A stretch of DNA of 12,835 nucleotides. Source: Candidatus Magasanikbacteria bacterium RIFCSPHIGHO2_02_FULL_47_14. GTDB lineage: Bacteria; Patescibacteriota; Patescibacteriia; Magasanikbacterales; UBA922. Each line of letters begins with the position of its first letter. Position 1 is the stretch's first letter. Where the stretch lies: NCBI GenBank assembly GCA_001784275.1, contig MFQB01000006.1, positions 1-12,835 of the forward strand. The letters are read 5' to 3'. The translations under genes and the position numbers were made by a program. Below are positions 1 to 6,178 of this stretch, one piece after another. The notes below the pieces were generated by a model, which was not told the origin of the DNA, ran no database searches, and saw only the letters and a list, made by a program, of their open reading frames with translations.

Positions 1-393
1 TACGACTTTGGGCGACAACATGGCAGAGGCCACTGCAACAACGCCGACCACTCCGGAAAAAACCAACGCGGTGTAAGCAGACTCGCGCTGTCTTTGCCAG
101 GCAGGAAGCAGGCCATGCCACAACCGTGCATCGAACTGGAAGTAAACAAACAGTCCGACGAACAGGCCAAGCAAGTTGACCCAAGTGTAGGCCACCTGGA
201 TGAGAGGCACTGCGATCGCCTCTGGCAGCACGCCCTCGAATCCGATCGTGAGAAAGGACCCGAGCCCGAGCAATGCGAGAACCGATACCGTTGTCCCTGG
301 TCGGCGCTTGAGCTGCGCCGCCTGGAGGCCGAGCCACGCGTGTGTGGCGAGAACGACCGCTGCGACGAGCCAGTTTGCCACTGACCAGGTCAT
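1..393 (-). CDS. Four-helix membrane protein of unknown function, partial (C-terminus off the left edge)
   Basis: The reverse strand is open for 131 codons from an ATG at 393 down to base 1 with no stop, so the protein continues outside the window. It begins MTWSVANWLVAAVVLATHAW. Hydrophobic stretches near residues 4-22, 33-51, 61-83 and 105-126 suggest four transmembrane helices, with the basic stretch LKRRPG after helix 1. The start is well supported: GGGGAG lies seven bases upstream of the ATG. It follows the 82-aa gene on the same strand with a 13-base gap, and that gene's TGA runs straight into this SD, so the two are probably co-transcribed. Base composition is clearly GC-rich, unlike the uppS, nrd and pro genes. 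I do not recognise the family and assign no function. An integral inner-membrane location is inferred from hydropathy only. Confidence 0.72.
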   Translation of the reverse strand, partial: MTWSVANWLVAAVVLATHAWLGLQAAQLKRRPGTTVSVLALLGLGSFLTIGFEGVLPEAIAVPLIQVAYTWVNLLGLFVGLFVYFQFDARLWHGLLPAWQRQRESAYTALVFSGVVGVVAVASAMLSPKVV

Positions 394-406
394 TGTGACT
401 CTCCCC

Positions 407-655
407 TCAGGCCTTCTGGGCCTGGGCGACGAGGTGGCCAACGGTCAGATCTTCGGCCCGCGTAACCGCCGGCACGAGCACGCGCATGGCCGTCTGGCCA
501 CGCGGCGTGAGCCAGTGCGACCAGGTGCCACCGCCACAGGCGTCGACGACCTCAGCGAGGCGCACCTCACGCCACCCGCGGTTGTTACCCTTCCGGCGCA
601 GCATTGCCACGGCCGCCGTTTCGACGAGCACATCCCTCACATTGAACCCGCTCAT
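407..655 (-). CDS. Small GC-rich hypothetical protein (82 aa)
   Basis: An 82-residue protein starting MSGFNVRDVLVETAAVAM and ending AQAQKA. No family is recognised. Counted by hand, about 83% of codons end in G or C, which argues for real coding in a GC-rich style and contrasts with about 37% in the first 30 codons of proC. A GGGAG SD sits six bases upstream of the ATG, and a promoter-like pair lies 29 to 58 bases further upstream. The middle (about residues 26-54) alternates basic and hydrophobic residues and contains CGGGTWSHWLTPRG. A small DNA- or protein-binding fold is conceivable but unproven. It is the first gene of a two-gene unit with the membrane protein downstream. The overlapping plus-strand frame at 200-718 lacks an SD and does not have this codon bias. 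Confidence 0.66.
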   Translation of the reverse strand: MSGFNVRDVLVETAAVAMLRRKGNNRGWREVRLAEVVDACGGGTWSHWLTPRGQTAMRVLVPAVTRAEDLTVGHLVAQAQKA

Positions 656-683
656 GGGCTTCTCCCGGTTGTTGACTGGCCGC

Positions 684-713
684 AGCCTATCATTATTCAG
701 GCAGCAAAGTCAA
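684..713 (-). promoter_or_regulatory. Putative sigma-70-type promoter of the 82-aa gene unit
   Basis: On the minus strand a -35 TTGACT (708-713) is followed after 18 bases by TAGGCT (684-689), about 28 bases before the ATG at 655. The -35 is close to consensus and the -10 is only partial. It begins three bases after the T-tract of the upstream tRNA terminator, so terminator and promoter are packed end to end. Confidence 0.5.
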
Positions 714-716
714 TAT

Positions 717-746
717 AAAAAACAGCCCCCCGCATTGCGTGGGCTG
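717..746 (-). terminator. Rho-independent terminator after tRNA-Leu
   Basis: On the minus strand CAGCCC (746-741) pairs with GGGCTG (728-723). An inner ACGC/GCG helix closes an AAT loop, with a small purine mismatch between the two helices. Six T follow (722-717). It lies about 40 bases beyond the tRNA 3' end, in the right orientation to end the tRNA transcript. Confidence 0.78.
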
Positions 747-786
747 CTTCTGAGAACGATATCGACTCTGACACGTTCCTGACTAG

Positions 787-869
787 TACCGCGGGCGGGA
801 CTCGAACCCGCACGGCCTTACGACCAAGGGATTTTAAGTCCCTCGTGGCTACCATTACACCACCGCGGC
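787..869 (-). tRNA. tRNA-Leu, anticodon UAA
   Basis: The minus strand folds as a class II (long variable arm) tRNA. The acceptor GCCGCGG pairs with CCGCGGT (the terminal pair is G-U), the D-arm is GGTG...CCAC, the anticodon stem GGGA/TCCC encloses loop CTTAAAA with anticodon TAA, the variable arm runs TGGTCGTAAGGCCGT, and the T-arm GCGGG-TTCGAAC-CCGC carries the usual TTCGA loop. The discriminator base is A, as expected for leucine. CCA is not encoded. The long variable arm and anticodon together make Leu(UAA) the clear reading. It has its own promoter and terminator. The GC-rich gene unit lies directly past its 3' end. Confidence 0.95.
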
Positions 870-887
870 ATGTTTAAATCAGAAAGA

Positions 888-916
888 ATTATATCAAAAA
901 TCGAACATAAAATCAA
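888..916 (-). promoter_or_regulatory. Promoter of tRNA-Leu
   Basis: On the minus strand TTGATT (911-916) is followed after exactly 17 bases by a perfect TATAAT (888-893), preceded by TGA, i.e. an extended -10. Transcription should start near 881, some 12 bases before the tRNA 5' end at 869. Its -35 lies two bases from the -35 of the divergent uppS promoter. Confidence 0.82.
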
Positions 917-918
917 GA

Positions 919-947
919 TTGGACAACCCACCTTTCCATGCTACACT
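919..947 (+). promoter_or_regulatory. Promoter of uppS, giving a nearly leaderless transcript
   Basis: TTGGAC (919-924), a 17-base spacer and TACACT (942-947). A start site six to eight bases past the -10 would fall near 954, leaving about eight bases before the uppS ATG at 962. There is no SD in that stretch. The segment CATGCTAC around the -10 recurs in the ruvB promoter. Confidence 0.75.
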
Positions 948-961
948 GAACGTACACGCTT

Positions 962-1657
962 ATGGAAAATACACTACTCATCCCACAACACATCGCCCTT
1001 ATCCTTGATGGCAATCGCCGTTGGGCAGTGGAACACGGTCTTCCAAAACTTGCCGGCCACACGAAAGGTGCGGAAAATGTCCGCCGCATAGCAAAGGCTG
1101 CGCTCGACCAGAGGGTTCCTTTTGTGACGATGTATGTCTTATCGACCGAAAACTTAAAAGGACGAAGCCAGGAAGAACTCGCCCACTTATTTTTTCTCTT
1201 TGGCACAATCGTCGATTATCTCGATAAGTTTCTCAAACACGAAATCCGATTTCGTGTCGTTGGTGATACCACAAAGTTACCGCCTGACTTGCAAGATCGT
1301 CTTACCTCAACTGTCGAAAAAACAAAACACCACAAACGCCTCACACTCACCTTTGCTATAAACTACGGCGGTCGAGACGAAATAAAACGCGCAGTACAAA
1401 AAATTGTTAAAGATAACATCACAGAAGAACAAATCACTGAAAAGTTAATCGCGAGCTATCTCGACACCCAGGATATTCCGGAAGTAGATCTTGTTATTCG
1501 CACCGGCGGTGATCAGCGGCTGTCTAATTATCTTCTGTGGCAAAGTGCGTATGCAGAACTCTATTTTACTAAAACATTCTGGCCGGCTTTTTCTGCCGAA
1601 GATTTAGCAGAGGCCATCAGTTGGTTTCAACAACAAAAAAGAAATCGTGGCAAGTAA
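962..1657 (+). CDS. uppS: Undecaprenyl diphosphate synthase (cis-prenyltransferase)
   Basis: Cytosolic, membrane-associated enzyme that adds isopentenyl units to farnesyl diphosphate to make the C55 lipid carrier for peptidoglycan and surface polysaccharide. At 231 aa it is slightly shorter than the usual 240-250. All family blocks are visible: IALILDGNRRWA (11-22) with catalytic D16, VLSTEN (59-64), INYGGRDEI (133-141), and DLVIRTGGDQRLSN (176-189) followed by LLWQSAYAELYF (191-202). The residue after the GG is D184 where most family members have the Mg-binding Glu, and the Trp that usually follows STEN is Leu. The start at 962 fits the alignment; there is no SD, and the ATG lies about eight bases from the predicted transcript start. 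No plus-strand terminator is seen just after the stop; the nearest is the symmetrical hairpin at 2064-2098, beyond the inserted antisense unit. Confidence 0.95.
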   Translation: MENTLLIPQHIALILDGNRRWAVEHGLPKLAGHTKGAENVRRIAKAALDQRVPFVTMYVLSTENLKGRSQEELAHLFFLFGTIVDYLDKFLKHEIRFRVVGDTTKLPPDLQDRLTSTVEKTKHHKRLTLTFAINYGGRDEIKRAVQKIVKDNITEEQITEKLIASYLDTQDIPEVDLVIRTGGDQRLSNYLLWQSAYAELYFTKTFWPAFSAEDLAEAISWFQQQKRNRGK

Positions 1658-1682
1658 AAAGCGGGCGACGAGGGCGGCCCGC
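1656..1682 (-). terminator. Terminator of the 90-aa antisense gene
   Basis: On the minus strand GCGGGC (1682-1677) and GCCCGC (1666-1661) form a six-pair stem with a ten-base loop, followed by TTTTT (1660-1656). It lies 20 bases past the 90-aa gene and its T-tract touches the uppS stop codon. On the plus strand it has no T-run, so it should act in one direction only. Confidence 0.72.
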
Positions 1683-1701
1683 TGTGCGAGACGCCCTCAT
1701 A

Positions 1702-1974
1702 TCACTTTGGCACCGAACATCGCTGGCACAGGTGGGCCACCAGGTCGGCCGAGACCGTCTGGGGCATGTTGTGCCCGCTGCGCCACGTGAGCTCTTCGGC
1801 GTGGACCTCGAGGCGGTCACCGCGACGAGGGCGGACGCCCCACACCCTCAGCAGGCGACCTTGGTATTCAACCAGATCGCCGACCTTCGGGGTGGTCTGC
1901 AGCTTGTTACGGGGTGTTGCGACCTCCGAACGCGCCGGCAGCCAGCCTTCCACGACCACGGCAATCGATGTCAT
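1702..1974 (-). CDS. Small GC-rich hypothetical protein (90 aa)
   Basis: I chose the ATG at 1974 (MTSIAVVVEGWLP...) over an in-frame ATG at 2004, because GGAGG lies five bases upstream of 1974, whereas 2004 falls on the predicted -10. By hand count about 79% of codons end in G or C, so coding is credible. Residues about 30-65 read KVGDLVEYQGRLLRVWGV then RRGDRLEVHAEELTW, a strand-rich pattern like a small SH3- or KOW-like barrel; this is only an impression. The C-terminus has a CQRC pair. No family is recognised. The gene is antisense to uppS, lies between uppS and nrdB, and has its own promoter and terminator, so it forms a single-gene cassette. Origin and function are unknown. Confidence 0.66.
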   Translation of the reverse strand: MTSIAVVVEGWLPARSEVATPRNKLQTTPKVGDLVEYQGRLLRVWGVRPRRGDRLEVHAEELTWRSGHNMPQTVSADLVAHLCQRCSVPK

Positions 1975-2003
1975 CACATCCTCCGGTATGTGGGTGATAG
2001 ACA

Positions 2004-2033
2004 CATTTAGAATAAAATAAATAAAACTGTCAA
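2004..2033 (-). promoter_or_regulatory. Putative promoter of the 90-aa gene
   Basis: On the minus strand a perfect TTGACA (2028-2033) is followed, 18 bases later, by TAAATG (2004-2009); CTAAAT with a 17-base spacer is an equal alternative. The spacer is very AT-rich. The ATG at 1974 and its GGAGG lie about 20-30 bases downstream. Five-base inverted arms ATGTG/CACAT lie just downstream of the -10 and could be an operator, which is speculative. Confidence 0.55.
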
Positions 2034-2063
2034 GCTCTGTGAGAGACTCAAGAAGGCATGTAA

Positions 2064-2098
2064 AATATAAAAGCCCCGCGCTGCGGGGCTTTTATATT
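2064..2098. terminator. Bidirectional terminator between the uppS/90-aa region and nrdB
   Basis: A perfect 16-pair stem (2064-2079 with 2083-2098) with a three-base loop: a GCCCCGC core flanked by AAAA and TTTT, then A/T pairs. Both strands therefore show a GC stem followed by a T-rich run. It should end nrdAB transcription on the minus strand and any plus-strand transcription coming from uppS. Confidence 0.85.
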
Positions 2099-2114
2099 CC
2101 ACGACAAGTAGAGT

Positions 2115-2151
2115 CCCGCCAGGCGGGGCGACATCCCGACTCAGTCGGGAT
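2115..2151. repeat. Two tandem short GC-rich hairpins downstream of nrdB
   Basis: CCCGC/GCGGG with loop CAG (2115-2127), then ATCCCGAC/GTCGGGAT with loop TCA (2133-2151). Neither is followed by a T-tract. Both lie in the nrdB 3' region between the stop codon and the terminator. They resemble the dispersed intergenic palindromes common in CPR genomes; copy number cannot be checked here. Confidence 0.6.
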
Positions 2152-2160
2152 AGCTATCTT

Positions 2161-3192
2161 TTACCAATCCAACGTTCCACTCTGATACTCAATCACCCGG
2201 GTCTCAAAGAAGTTCTTTTCTTTGTTCAAGTCAACTGCCTCTGACATCCAGGGAAACGGATTTGGTGAGTTGTATTGCGCCGGCAAACCGACACGCGCCA
2301 ATCGACGATCAGCAATGTGCTGAATGTACTCTCGGAAACTTTCTGCGTTCATTCCAAAGATGCCCTTCGGAAAAACTGATGTGGCAAACTCAATTTCCAA
2401 CTCAGTCCCTTCTTTCACCAAGTCAATCACGTGTTGTTGAAACTCTGGTGTCCACAGCTCCGGTTGTTCTTCTTTAATGGTGTTTACCAGGTTGATGCCA
2501 AAGTTCAGGTGCTGTGACTCGTCACGCATGATGTACTGAATTTGTTCTGCTGAACCAACCATCTTGTGCTGTCGATGAAACCCAAAGATGACTGCGAACG
2601 AACTGTAGAAGAAGATACCTTCCATGACCAGGGAGAAGATAATGATATTCTCCAAAAACTTCTGATCATTTTCAAATGTACCGGTCTTGAACTGTGGGTT
2701 AAAGATTCCTTCGTTGAATGACAAGATGAATGTCGCCTTGTTGTAGATAGCTTCCACCTCACGGTACATGTTAAAGATCTCTCCACCATCCAAGCCCAAA
2801 CTCTCAACAATATACTGATAGGCATGGGTGTGAATCGCCTCTTCGTATCCTTGGCGGAGTAAGTACATCCGGCACTCTGGAGAGGTCATGTGGCGGTACA
2901 CGGCCAAGACAATATTATTTGCAGCAATCGAATCGGCGGTCGTGAAAAATCCCAGCACTGTCTTAAATGCATGTCTCTCATCGTCGCTTAACACGTTCGC
3001 GGCACGCCACTGTTCAATATCATTTTGCATGATAATCTCAGTTGGCAGCCAGTGGTTGGCATTCCCTGCATTGTATGCATCCCAGGCGAATGTATGTTTC
3101 ATTGGATGGAGCTGTACCACATCAGCATCAGCGCCGTTGATCACACGTCGATTGTTGATGTTCACTCGTTCGGTTGTCTTTTTAATCGGCAT
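2161..3192 (-). CDS. nrdB: Class I ribonucleotide reductase, small (radical) subunit R2
   Basis: R2 houses the dimetal centre and radical that start ribonucleotide reduction in the NrdA subunit, making dNTPs. At 343 aa it is full length. Visible metal ligands are D87 (FFTTAD), E118 and H121 (EEAIH), E191 (MEG), and E225 and H228 (DESQH). Y125, four residues after H121, sits where the tyrosyl radical forms. The overall sequence, including PFPWMSE, DLNKEKNFFETRVIEYQ and the W at the C-terminus, closely resembles my memory of chlamydial R2, but chlamydial class Ic has Phe at the radical position and Glu at the first ligand. This enzyme has Tyr and Asp, so it reads as a Tyr-radical type. It follows nrdA by 18 bases and must be co-transcribed; there is no SD and T precedes the ATG. 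Y336 in the C-terminal tail is the likely radical-transfer residue. Confidence 0.97.
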   Translation of the reverse strand: MPIKKTTERVNINNRRVINGADADVVQLHPMKHTFAWDAYNAGNANHWLPTEIIMQNDIEQWRAANVLSDDERHAFKTVLGFFTTADSIAANNIVLAVYRHMTSPECRMYLLRQGYEEAIHTHAYQYIVESLGLDGGEIFNMYREVEAIYNKATFILSFNEGIFNPQFKTGTFENDQKFLENIIIFSLVMEGIFFYSSFAVIFGFHRQHKMVGSAEQIQYIMRDESQHLNFGINLVNTIKEEQPELWTPEFQQHVIDLVKEGTELEIEFATSVFPKGIFGMNAESFREYIQHIADRRLARVGLPAQYNSPNPFPWMSEAVDLNKEKNFFETRVIEYQSGTLDW

Positions 3193-3210
3193 AATACTTC
3201 TATCATCAAG

Positions 3211-6060
3211 TTATTGGCATGCTTCACAGTCCGGGTCATTAATCTTGCACATTTTTGGTTCTGCGACAGAGGTGGCCATGACCGGTTCGGCATTTGCGCT
3301 TGGCATGGCAGTTGGTACTTCTTGTGGCACCACACCGCTCTCTACGCGCGCTGTAGAAAAGTTACTTCTCTTGTGCGTGTCACCATATACTGACGCATTC
3401 ACGGTGGACTTCTCTACCTGTGATGCACCCATTGAACGTAAATAATATGTTGTCTTTAACCCCATCTCCCAGGCATACATGTAGATGTCGCTCAGTTCTT
3501 TTCCAGAGTGACCTGAGTAAAAAATATTCAGAGACTGACTTTGATCAATCCACTTCCCGCGGTAGGCAGCGCCCTTGATCAACCAGCGCCCATCGATCTC
3601 AAACACTTCTTTAAACCGATCTTTGAGATCTTGTGGAACTTCTGGAATGTTGGCAATGCTGCCGTCCTGGTACTTCAACTTGCCAAGCATCTCGGCGTCC
3701 CAAAGGTTGCGTTTCTTTAACTCTGCCACCAGGTATGGATTCACGATGGTAAAATCGCCGGCCTGATTTGCTTTCACGTAGATATTTTTGTAAATCGGTT
3801 CAATGGTTGGAATACAGCCTGCGATGTTTGAGATGGTTGCGGTTGGAGCAATGGCCATGCAGTTTGAGTTGCGCATGCCATATTGTTTGACTGCCTCTCG
3901 TACTGAAGTCCAATCTTTTTTTGCAGTTCGTGGCACGTCAATTTTAATTCCACGCTCTTTTTCCAACAGGTCCAAGGTGTCGATTGGGAAGATGCCGCGA
4001 TCCCACTTTGATCCACGATAGCTTTCGTACGCACCTCGTTCACGGGCGAGGTCACTGGAGGTCTTGACTGCATAGTAGGCAAGCAACTCCATACTGGTGT
4101 CTGAAAAATCGACTGCTGCGTCTGAGTCAAAGTTGATGTGCAGTTGATACAGTGCGTCGTGCAATCCCATGATGCCGAGTCCGACCGGACGGTGCTTCAA
4201 ATTTGAGGTGCGCGCTTCTTTGGTTGGATAGAAATTTAAGTCGATGACGTTGTCGAGCATCCGCATGGCAACCGCCACGGTGTGCGCCAACAAAGTTTCG
4301 TCGAGTTTCCCGGCAGTGACGTGACGTGCAAGATTGACTGATCCTAAGTTGCAGACCGCTGTCTCTTCAAATGAGGTGTTGAGGGTAATCTCAGTGCAGA
4401 GATTTGAGCTGTGGACTACACCAACGTGATCTTGCGGTGAACGCAAGTTGGATGGATCCTTAAAGGTGATCCACGGATGACCGGTTTCAAACAACATGGT
4501 GATCATCTTCTTCCACAGATCGCGCGCCTTCAAAACTCGATACAACTTCATCTCTCCGCGTTTCCCGCGGCGTTCATATTCTTCGTATCGTTTCTCAAAT
4601 GCTGCGCCGTACAAATGGTGCAGGTCAGATGTCTCATCCGGAGAAAACAAAGACCACTCTCCATCTTCACGAATACGTTTAAAGAAAAGATCCGGAATCC
4701 AATTGGCGGTGTTCATGTCATGGGTGCGGCGGCGTTCGTCACCAGTATTTTTTCTGAGTTCCAAGAAGTCTTCAATATCCCAGTGCCAGGTTTCAAGATA
4801 GGCACAGGTTGCGCCACGACGTCGGCCACTGCGGTTAATGGCAGCAGTCGTGTCACTGGCAATCTTCAAAAACGGGATCGTACCCTGGCTTGGCACGCCG
4901 GTTCCCTTGATAAAGGCACCTGTTCCCCGCAAGTTGGTCCAGTCGTTGCCAATACCGCCTGACCACTTTGACAGCTGCGCATTATCTGAAACACACTTAA
5001 AAATATGATCAAGCGAGTCGTCCACTGTGGTCAAATAGCAGGAGCTCATCTGTGGGTGATTGGTCGCAGAGTGAAACAAGGTGGGAGTTGAAGGAACATA
5101 TCGGAGAGTCGATATCACTTCGTAAAACTCCTGAGCACGCTCCATGCGCTTTGGTTCCATAACAGCCAAACCCATAGCTACACGCATCCAGAAAAACTGT
5201 GGGGTCTCCAACACCTCTTCTGTTTCCGGACTCTGTAAAAAGTAACGATCCACCAGTGTCTGCGTGCTTAGGTAGGGGTGAAGGTTATCGCGTGAAAAGT
5301 CCAACGTTGAAGCCAGTACTTCCAAGTCAAAGGTCAAAACACGAGGGTCGAGTTTGCCAAATCCAACCGCTTTTTGAATCATGCGTGGGAAGGCTGCCTT
5401 TAGTTGTTCATGCAGCCGAGAGGCGTCAAAGTTCTGAGACCCAATGATGTCCTTATACAACGGGTATAAAACGGCTCTGGAAGCTGCATAGGAATAGGCT
5501 GGATCATGTTCAATAAACGAGCGCAAGACCATCACAATGGAGCGGCTGATCTCACGGGTATCAATGTCTTCGTAGATTTCCTGACGGCATTGATTTAAAA
5601 TAGTGTCGACATTGATTACCTCTTCGTATCCTTTGGTGTAGAGTTCAATGCTGCGGCGGAGCTTTTCAATGGAAAACAGTTCTTTTGTGCCTGAACGTTT
5701 CATCACATACAGACCGCCGGTTTCGATCTTCTTTACCACCTCTTGCTTCTTTTCCTCGCGGATTTTCGTGTGTTCGTACCGATAGATGATATAGTGCTTG
5801 GCGACATCAAAGTACCCTGCTTCCATCAAAACGTTTTCAACAAAATTTTGGATATCTTCGACCCCTGGATTCTTATCGGCAAATTGGCTTTCTGCCAGGG
5901 CCACTATCTCACGGGTCAGGCTCTCTGAGAGAGCTTCATCAAAACCGCCACGTGTGGAAACAAAGGCCTTTTCCAAGGCAATTTTAATTTTTCCGGCCTC
6001 AAAAGGCACCAAAGAGCCGTTCCGTTTTTTAATAATGATGAGCGGGGTCTCGATCTTCAT
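3211..6060 (-). CDS. nrdA: Class I ribonucleotide reductase, large catalytic subunit R1
   Basis: Reduces ribonucleoside diphosphates to deoxy forms with NrdB. At 949 aa it is longer than E. coli NrdA because the N-terminus appears to carry two ATP-cone regulatory domains (about 7-97 and 117-207), suggesting allosteric activity control. Catalytic residues are visible by motif: C341 in SSCYL, N553/C555/E557 in SNLCTEI, and C570 in VCNLGS. Y872-Y873 in TTYYLRSMGA are the radical-relay pair. The C-terminal tail ends DPDCEACQ, with C945 and C948 as the redox-shuttle pair for thioredoxin or glutaredoxin. The ATG at 6060 has T before it and no SD. A leader of about 65-110 bases holds a hairpin and two NrdR-type boxes, so the operon is probably repressed by NrdR when dATP/ATP signals are high. 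nrdB follows after 18 bases. Confidence 0.98.
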   Translation of the reverse strand: MKIETPLIIIKKRNGSLVPFEAGKIKIALEKAFVSTRGGFDEALSESLTREIVALAESQFADKNPGVEDIQNFVENVLMEAGYFDVAKHYIIYRYEHTKIREEKKQEVVKKIETGGLYVMKRSGTKELFSIEKLRRSIELYTKGYEEVINVDTILNQCRQEIYEDIDTREISRSIVMVLRSFIEHDPAYSYAASRAVLYPLYKDIIGSQNFDASRLHEQLKAAFPRMIQKAVGFGKLDPRVLTFDLEVLASTLDFSRDNLHPYLSTQTLVDRYFLQSPETEEVLETPQFFWMRVAMGLAVMEPKRMERAQEFYEVISTLRYVPSTPTLFHSATNHPQMSSCYLTTVDDSLDHIFKCVSDNAQLSKWSGGIGNDWTNLRGTGAFIKGTGVPSQGTIPFLKIASDTTAAINRSGRRRGATCAYLETWHWDIEDFLELRKNTGDERRRTHDMNTANWIPDLFFKRIREDGEWSLFSPDETSDLHHLYGAAFEKRYEEYERRGKRGEMKLYRVLKARDLWKKMITMLFETGHPWITFKDPSNLRSPQDHVGVVHSSNLCTEITLNTSFEETAVCNLGSVNLARHVTAGKLDETLLAHTVAVAMRMLDNVIDLNFYPTKEARTSNLKHRPVGLGIMGLHDALYQLHINFDSDAAVDFSDTSMELLAYYAVKTSSDLARERGAYESYRGSKWDRGIFPIDTLDLLEKERGIKIDVPRTAKKDWTSVREAVKQYGMRNSNCMAIAPTATISNIAGCIPTIEPIYKNIYVKANQAGDFTIVNPYLVAELKKRNLWDAEMLGKLKYQDGSIANIPEVPQDLKDRFKEVFEIDGRWLIKGAAYRGKWIDQSQSLNIFYSGHSGKELSDIYMYAWEMGLKTTYYLRSMGASQVEKSTVNASVYGDTHKRSNFSTARVESGVVPQEVPTAMPSANAEPVMATSVAEPKMCKINDPDCEACQ

Positions 6061-6092
6061 ATGACAAGCATGTTAATAGTTTGAGATGAAAG

Positions 6093-6111
6093 AACCCCCA
6101 TGGCGGGGATT
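6093..6111 (-). promoter_or_regulatory. Hairpin in the nrdA leader
   Basis: On the minus strand AATCCCC (6111-6105) pairs with GGGGGTT (6099-6093) around loop GCCAT, a seven-pair stem with one G-T pair. There is no strong T-tract after it, so it is not a convincing terminator. It lies about 33 bases before the nrdA ATG and next to the proximal NrdR box. Its role is unknown; mRNA stability or attenuation are possibilities. Confidence 0.45.
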
Positions 6112-6158
6112 CCCATATATTGTGGTGTAAATGGATCTTATACCACAATATATTGTGT
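6110..6158. promoter_or_regulatory. Pair of NrdR-type boxes upstream of nrdAB
   Basis: The distal box (6143-6158) contains the perfect 14-base palindrome CACAATATATTGTG and matches the published NrdR consensus acaCwATATATwGtgt at 15 of 16 positions. The proximal box (6110-6125) shares ATATATTGTG but has a degraded left half. The two are 33 bases apart centre to centre, about three helical turns, close to the usual 31-32. The long arms at 6115-6126 and 6142-6153 also form a 12-base inverted repeat. Location upstream of nrdA fits NrdR repression. No nrdR gene lies in this window. Confidence 0.8.
6137..6142 (-). promoter_or_regulatory. Possible extended -10 promoter of nrdA between the NrdR boxes
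   Basis: On the minus strand TGG-TATAAG gives an extended -10 with no clear -35. A start near 6130 would place one NrdR box across the -35 to -10 spacer region and the other just downstream, a sensible arrangement for repression. It competes with the upstream candidate at 6179-6206. Confidence 0.45.
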
Positions 6159-6178
6159 ATGAGCGATTGGCACTGTGT

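Noticed and set aside
200..718. Plus-strand 172-aa reading frame over the left island
   Set aside because: It has no SD, is biased toward low-complexity Arg/Ala/Thr, and lies opposite two minus-strand genes with SD and good codon bias.
1621..2010. Plus-strand 129-aa frame overlapping the 90-aa gene
   Set aside because: It starts inside uppS in another frame, has no SD and mirrors the minus-strand gene.
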